Source: Leucosporidium creatinivorum | Taxonomy: Eukaryota > Basidiomycota > Microbotryomycetes > Leucosporidiales > Leucosporidiaceae | DNA length: 64,000 nucleotides | Direction of reading: 5' to 3' | Assembly (NCBI GenBank): GCA_001600635.1 | Contig: BCKL01000009.1 | Coordinates: forward strand, 737,045 to 801,044 | In this document: positions 59,422 through 64,000 of the stretch, one piece after another | How the letters are laid out: every line of letters begins with the position of its first letter | How positions within the stretch are numbered: the stretch's first letter is position 1 | The notes under the pieces: model-generated | Databases searched by the model: none | The model's input: only the letters and a program-made list of their open reading frames with translations | Told to the model about the DNA's origin: nothing | Translations under genes and position numbers: made by a program

Positions 59422-62400
59422 CTACTTGCTCTCCTCCTTCAAGAACTCGTCGTGTAGCCTACGAATAAGAAAGGTCAGCGCCGAGAACGAGAGCAGACGA
59501 GCAGCGGAACTCACTTCTTCTGCATATCCCACTCCTTCTGGCACTTCTTCTTGCGCGACTTAGGGACCTCCACACCCTCCTTATCCAGCGTTGGGATCCC
59601 TTGCTCATCCCACGCCGAGTACTCGGGCGACGAGCGGAACAGCTCGGTCGGTGGTGTCCGACCCTTCTCGAGGCGCTCCAATCGCTTGGCCTCGGCAGCG
59701 GCGGCGGTAGCGGCCCTCTTGGCGGCCTTTTCTTGGGCGGCAGCGAGCTTGGCGTCGCGGGCTTGACGAAGGGACTCGGGAGGCATGAGCTTGAAGAGAG
59801 CTCGGCCGTCTGCGAGGGAGAGCAGGTCAGCGAGGCCTCGAAAGAGTCAAGTAGCACTACGCACCAGCCTGATCATCGAGAGCGATACCGAGCTCGACAG
59901 CATCGTAGTCGCGGAACTGGTCGGAGAGGGCGAGAATCTCGGAGGCGGGAGCTCCCTCCATCGCGAGCTTGCGAACGCTGTCGCGGAAGGCGGACAGAGC
60001 GCGAAGGTAGGGCATGAGGATCTCTTGACGCTGTGGACAGTCGAGAGGTCAGCTTCAGCCCTCCAAGCAACGCCCAATCGGCAAGACCCACATCTCCAGC
60101 GCCCTCCTGACCCGGTGCAGCAGCCGTTCCCCATCCAATCAGCCTCTCTCCACAAGCATTGGTAGGCGCTCCCTCTCCCAATCCAAACATCCTCAGCATC
60201 CGAGTGACCCAATCGGCGACAGCGACGACGGTGGAGATGTTGACCTCGGCGCGACCGCGGGCGAGGTAGACGTTGGTGAAGGAGACGAGGTCGAGGATGA
60301 TTTGAAGGCCCTTGGGAGTGTCGAACGAGTCGCAGAGGGCGAGGCGGAAGGCGAGTTGGGCTTGTTCGAGCCTGTGATGCGAGGTGAGGTCAGCGAGTGT
60401 GAGCGCCGAGGGAGGGAATGAACTCACTTCTCCAAAAGGTCGAGTTCGGGCTGGTTGAAGTGGTGGTGACCATCAGATGCAACCGAGTCGGCCTGGGCCT
60501 CAGCGGCGAGAGCGTTGACGATGGCGAAGAAGTTCTGCGAGCGAATGAAGAAGCGGTCAACGCGAGCTCGACACTCAGAACGAACGACCCAAGACTCACG
60601 TTCAGCAGTGACTCGGCCGCGCGAACCTCCTGCATGGCCGACTCCTTGAAGTCGAGCTTGGCGTTCCAGGTCTGGAGGAGGAAGGAGAAGCGGAGCTGGC
60701 GAGCCGAGTACTTGAGAAGGGCGTCGTCGATGGTGACAAAGTTCTTGAGCGACTTGGACATTTTGAGGCCCTCGATATGGAGGTGACCGGTGTGGAGGAA
60801 GTAGTTGACCCATTGGCGGCAGTTGTGGAAGGCCTGCAGCGAGTAGAAGGGTCAGCTTCGCCGAAAACAGGTGGGATGAACGAAGGCTCACCTCGCTCTG
60901 AGCGATCTCGTTGTCGTGGTGAGGGAAGGCGAGGTCGACTCCACCCGAGTGGACGTCCATCCCCTCTCCGAGAACAGCGCTGGCCATGACACTGCACTCG
61001 ATGTGCCATCCTGGCCGACCGGGACCCCAAGTCGATGGCCACTCGGGCTCTCCAGGCTTCGAAGCCTTCCACAGAGCAAAGTCGGATGCTGAGCGCTTGC
61101 CGGTGGTGGAGGTGAGGGATCCTATATTCGGTAAGGGTCAGCGAGCAGTCGACGAATCAGTCTGAGTTCCATCAACTCACCCTCGCCATCCTCGAGCAGC
61201 TCTCGGTTGCCCTTACTCCAAGGCTGCAGCTTGGCATACGTGTGCTTCCATCCGTCATCGCCATCCTTACTCTCCTCTCCCTTGGCGCCCTCGAACTTGG
61301 TCGTATCGAACCAAACGCTTCCTCCAGCCTCGTACGCGAGTCCTCGGTTGACGATGCCCTCGACGAAGGTGACGATCTCGGGCAAGTACTCGGAGACGCG
61401 GGTGAGGGTCGTTGGTCGCTCGACGTGAAGGGCGGCCATTGACTTGAAGTACGAGTCCTCCCAGTAGGCGGCGAGGTCGCGGAAGATGGTGGGGTCGTTG
61501 ACGGTGCTGCCGAGCTGTGAGAGAGAACGAGGGTGAGCTCGGCTCAATCTGGAAGACTCGAGTACGCACCTTCTTGTCCAGCCACAAGCTGATAGCATCA
61601 TGGTTGGCGGTGATCAATGCCTTGGCCTCGTCGACACCAGTCCTGCCCTCCTTGGCCGCCTTCTCGGCCTCGACGAGACCGGCGAGACCAGCTCGAACGG
61701 CCGAGAGGTACATGCCAAACTTCTCCTCCTTGGTCTTCTGCACCTCGACCCACTTGGCGTCCTTCTCGCTGGTGAGAATCTCCTCCCAAGCGAGCTTGGC
61801 GGCGTCGTAGTCGTCCGAAGTAGGAGCGGCGGCGAGCGAGTCCTTCATCGTCTTGAAGACGTAAGCCGACCAGGCGGCCTGCACCTCGGCGAGGAAAGTG
61901 GGAGAGAGAGGAGTGGATGCGGAGGTGACGTCGGCGGTGTATTTGTCCAGGAGGTGAGACTGGCGAGCGCGAAGGATGATCTGGAGGGCAAGAAGGAGAT
62001 CAGCTCGGCTCTCGTCGTTTCGAGCTTTGGCGGGCGCACCTTGTCGTCGACGTCGGTGATGTTCATCACAAACTGAACCTCGTAGCCAAAGTAGTCGCGT
62101 AGGATGCGGCGCATGATGTCCTGGGCCATGTAGTTCCTACGTTTTAGGGAGAAATGAGCGACTGGAGAGCTCTGTAGAAGGCCAAGAAGCGCACCTAGCG
62201 TGTCCCATGTGCGAAGCATCGTAGACGGTAGGTCCGCAGTTGTACCATGTCACCACGCCGGGCTTCTTGGTCACAAAATCGACCTGGGAGAGAGGATGCG
62301 AAGGCGGGCTCAGCTCTCCTCGACTCTGTAGGACGTTTCAAAGCTCACCTTGGTCCTAGTGAGCGAGTTGTAGACCTTGAGCTTGGGCTCCTCTGTAGTA

Positions 62401-62465
62401 CGAGTCGGCAAGAGCCACGAATCCTGAGTCGCCTTGGAACGGGACGCATCCTGAGTCGAAGCCAT
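59422..62465 (-). CDS. Cysteinyl-tRNA synthetase
   Basis: Class I aminoacyl-tRNA synthetase charging tRNA-Cys. Start [20 protein letters not shown], then [32 protein letters not shown] (HIGH-type motif HMGH and zinc-binding Cys), [11 protein letters not shown], then a eukaryote-type insertion, [20 protein letters not shown] and [20 protein letters not shown] (zinc ligands), [20 protein letters not shown] with the intact KMSKS loop, and a basic coiled C-terminus ([20 protein letters not shown]) ending [11 protein letters not shown]. About twelve exons, about 790 aa, similar to yeast and human cytosolic forms. No obvious targeting peptide before the core. Divergent from the F-box-like gene; the duplicated block ends about 100 bp from its stop. 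Confidence 0.95.
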
Positions 62466-62647
62466 GGCGCGGCGGAGGGGAAACGAGTGAGAGCAAAGGG
62501 AGCGGGCTGCAGGCTGTACGATAGGACGGAAATGCGAACGAGAAAAGGAGCGAGCGAGAGTCAAGAGCATGCACTAGCTACGAGCAAGGAGCGAAAGGGG
62601 CGGAGCGGCTCACCCTCTTTGTCTCCCCCTCCTCACCTCGCTCGAGT

Positions 62648-63879
62648 CATGTCGACCGAAACGGGCCGTTTCCCACTCGAAGTGTACCAGAACATCATAT
62701 CAGCCGCTACTGCAGACCCCAACCTCACCCGCCAGCGCACTCTCAAGTCCCTCGCCCTCGTCCACTCAACCTTCCGCCCACTCTCTCAAGGTTATCTGTT
62801 GGCCAAGCCCGTCGTGCTTCGCATTGCGCCTCAAGGAAGGTCCGGAAAAGCCGGCCTGTTCGACAGAATCCTCGATGAAGCCCAATACCGAGGGAGAGGG
62901 CCCGAGCAGCTGATCAAGAACATCCGACGCCTCGAGTGGAACCCTTGGACCGAGCTCGGCATGGACAACTTGGAGGAGGAGGACTACGATGAAGACGAGT
63001 ATTCGGATGCCTCCGACAGCGATGGCGGTAGTGGGGGCGGCGGCAAGTGGGGAGCATCAGCGCTTAAAGACTACGCCGTCCACCTCTCGGCGCTCAAGTT
63101 CGCTCGCTTGGACGAGTTGATCGTGGTCGGAATGCAGTCTGAATTCGGAGATAGGGTCTTGGACGACTTCCTGACCGTGCTACCGTCCGTGAACAGTGAG
63201 TAGGCCGCCTTGAAGCCTACTTCGGCGCTGACGGCCTTCCCCGTTCATCTCCAACACACCGTTCTTCTTACTACCTTCGAAACGCTAAGCGCGAGCCCTT
63301 CGCTTCAAGGACTGCTCAGTACAGTTCTCAGAGTTCCCTCTCGCCGACGAGCCGTTCCAGCACGTCTCCACCCTCATCACCCTTGACAACCCATTTCTCG
63401 ACACCGAGACACTCCTAAGCCGCGATTCACCTCTCTTCCCATCTCTCGAGACCCTCATCGCCGACGTCAACCAACTTGGCTCGCTCGAGTTGATCGACTT
63501 GTATCCAGATATCGGCAAGAAGCTCAAGGCGTTAGCCCTCGGAGGAGAAGGCGACACCGAGTCGGCCGAGCAAATCCCCCGATTGCTCTCCAAGTGCGGC
63601 AAACTGGAGCACCTCTTCATCGACAGCACCAGGATCGACCTCGACATGCCCCTCCTCGAATTCGCCATGCTCTTCACCAAGCCCACGAGTCCCCTCCGGA
63701 ATCTACAGCGTCTCACCGTTCGCGCCGACAGTCCCTTCGCGGCGTTGAGAGGGGATGGAGAGGAAGCCCTGGCGGCGAAGGATTGGTGGAAGAAGATAGG
63801 ATGGGAGTCGAATCGCTTGCAGGTGGTCGTGCTACCTGTGGGAATTGAGGACTTGACGGTTTGGAGACCGTTGGCCTGA
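62648..63879 (+). CDS. F-box-like protein with acidic insert and LRR-type C-terminus
   Basis: Start MSTETGRFPLEVYQNIISAA: RFPLEVYQNII is a degenerate F-box opening (FPxEVxxxI), followed by RTLKSLALVHSTFRPLSQGY, the second half. An acidic stretch (LEEEDYDEDEYSDASDSDGG) precedes LRR-like segments: LSALKFARLDELIVVGMQSE, VSTLITLDNPFLDTETLLS, LFPSLETLIADVNQLGSLE, CGKLEHLFIDSTRIDLDMPL, LRNLQRLTVRADSPF. Two exons: the first ends in donor GTGAGT after ...VLPSVN (about 63,197); an AAG acceptor near 63,290 continues TRALRFKDCSVQFSEFPL in phase. About 380 aa, ending VWRPLA at 63,879. A donor/branch/acceptor set just after the stop suggests a 3'-UTR intron. Distantly like the gene at 36,711; function as ubiquitin-ligase adaptor is inference. 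Confidence 0.7.
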
Positions 63880-64000
63880 CGTGAGCTCTGCCTTCCGGCT
63901 CTATCGTCGCTCGGCGCTGACTCTGCCTCGCTTTCCGCCCGCAGAACGGCTCGAGACGATGTAGCACTATCTTAACTTATCCATCTGCTGTATTCACCCT

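Overview
This is eukaryotic DNA from a GC-rich, intron-dense basidiomycete yeast. The genes are compact and carry many introns, mostly 50-100 nt long. Almost every intron has a GTGAG/GTAAG-type donor and a strikingly uniform branch motif GCTGAC 10-40 nt before a CAG acceptor. Gene content (Cft2, Pep4, Ctk1, Med11, Atp17, an importin-13, fungal ACS-type MFS carriers) is fungal. Codon use and intron style suggest Pucciniomycotina, Microbotryomycetes (Rhodotorula/Sporobolomyces-like). The lineage is an inference.

Layout. 0-7 kb: an unrecognised five-exon gene and a large CTD kinase (CTK1-like, minus strand). 7-16 kb: MED11, vacuolar proteinase A (PEP4-like), an ACS-family MFS permease and ATP synthase subunit f (ATP17). 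17-24 kb: ARF1, an SDR and an importin-13-type karyopherin. 24-34 kb: CPSF2/CFT2, member A of an unknown paralogous gene family, a mitochondrial-type class III CoA-transferase, a second SDR and a YIPF1/2-type Golgi protein. 34-42 kb: an unknown protein, an F-box-like protein, then family members C and D in tandem, D being split by an 845-base assembly gap. 42-57 kb: a 996-aa disordered protein, CK2 beta (CKB1) with one 2.58-kb intron, a secreted Ser/Thr-rich protein and a second ACS-family MFS carrier. 57-59.3 kb: a segmental duplication of the 27.2-29.2 kb block. 59.4-64 kb: cysteinyl-tRNA synthetase and an F-box-like/LRR protein.

Most genes are unrelated housekeeping genes (mRNA 3' processing and transcription, nuclear import, vesicle traffic, mitochondria). 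They do not form a cluster or pathway.

The novel content is the paralogous family. Three divergent members (A, C, D) share an intron-exon plan, including a 30-33 nt micro-exon, and a C-terminal motif of the form HVPSLxPRQxRRxGVSxxELRARWA-like residues. A fourth copy (B) is a near-identical duplicate broken by a nonsense codon. The duplicate block also carries the 3' ends of both flanking genes. Other points of note are the CKB1 intron built of degenerate repeats of about 125 bp, a start codon split by an intron in ATP17, and unusual splice sites in PEP4.
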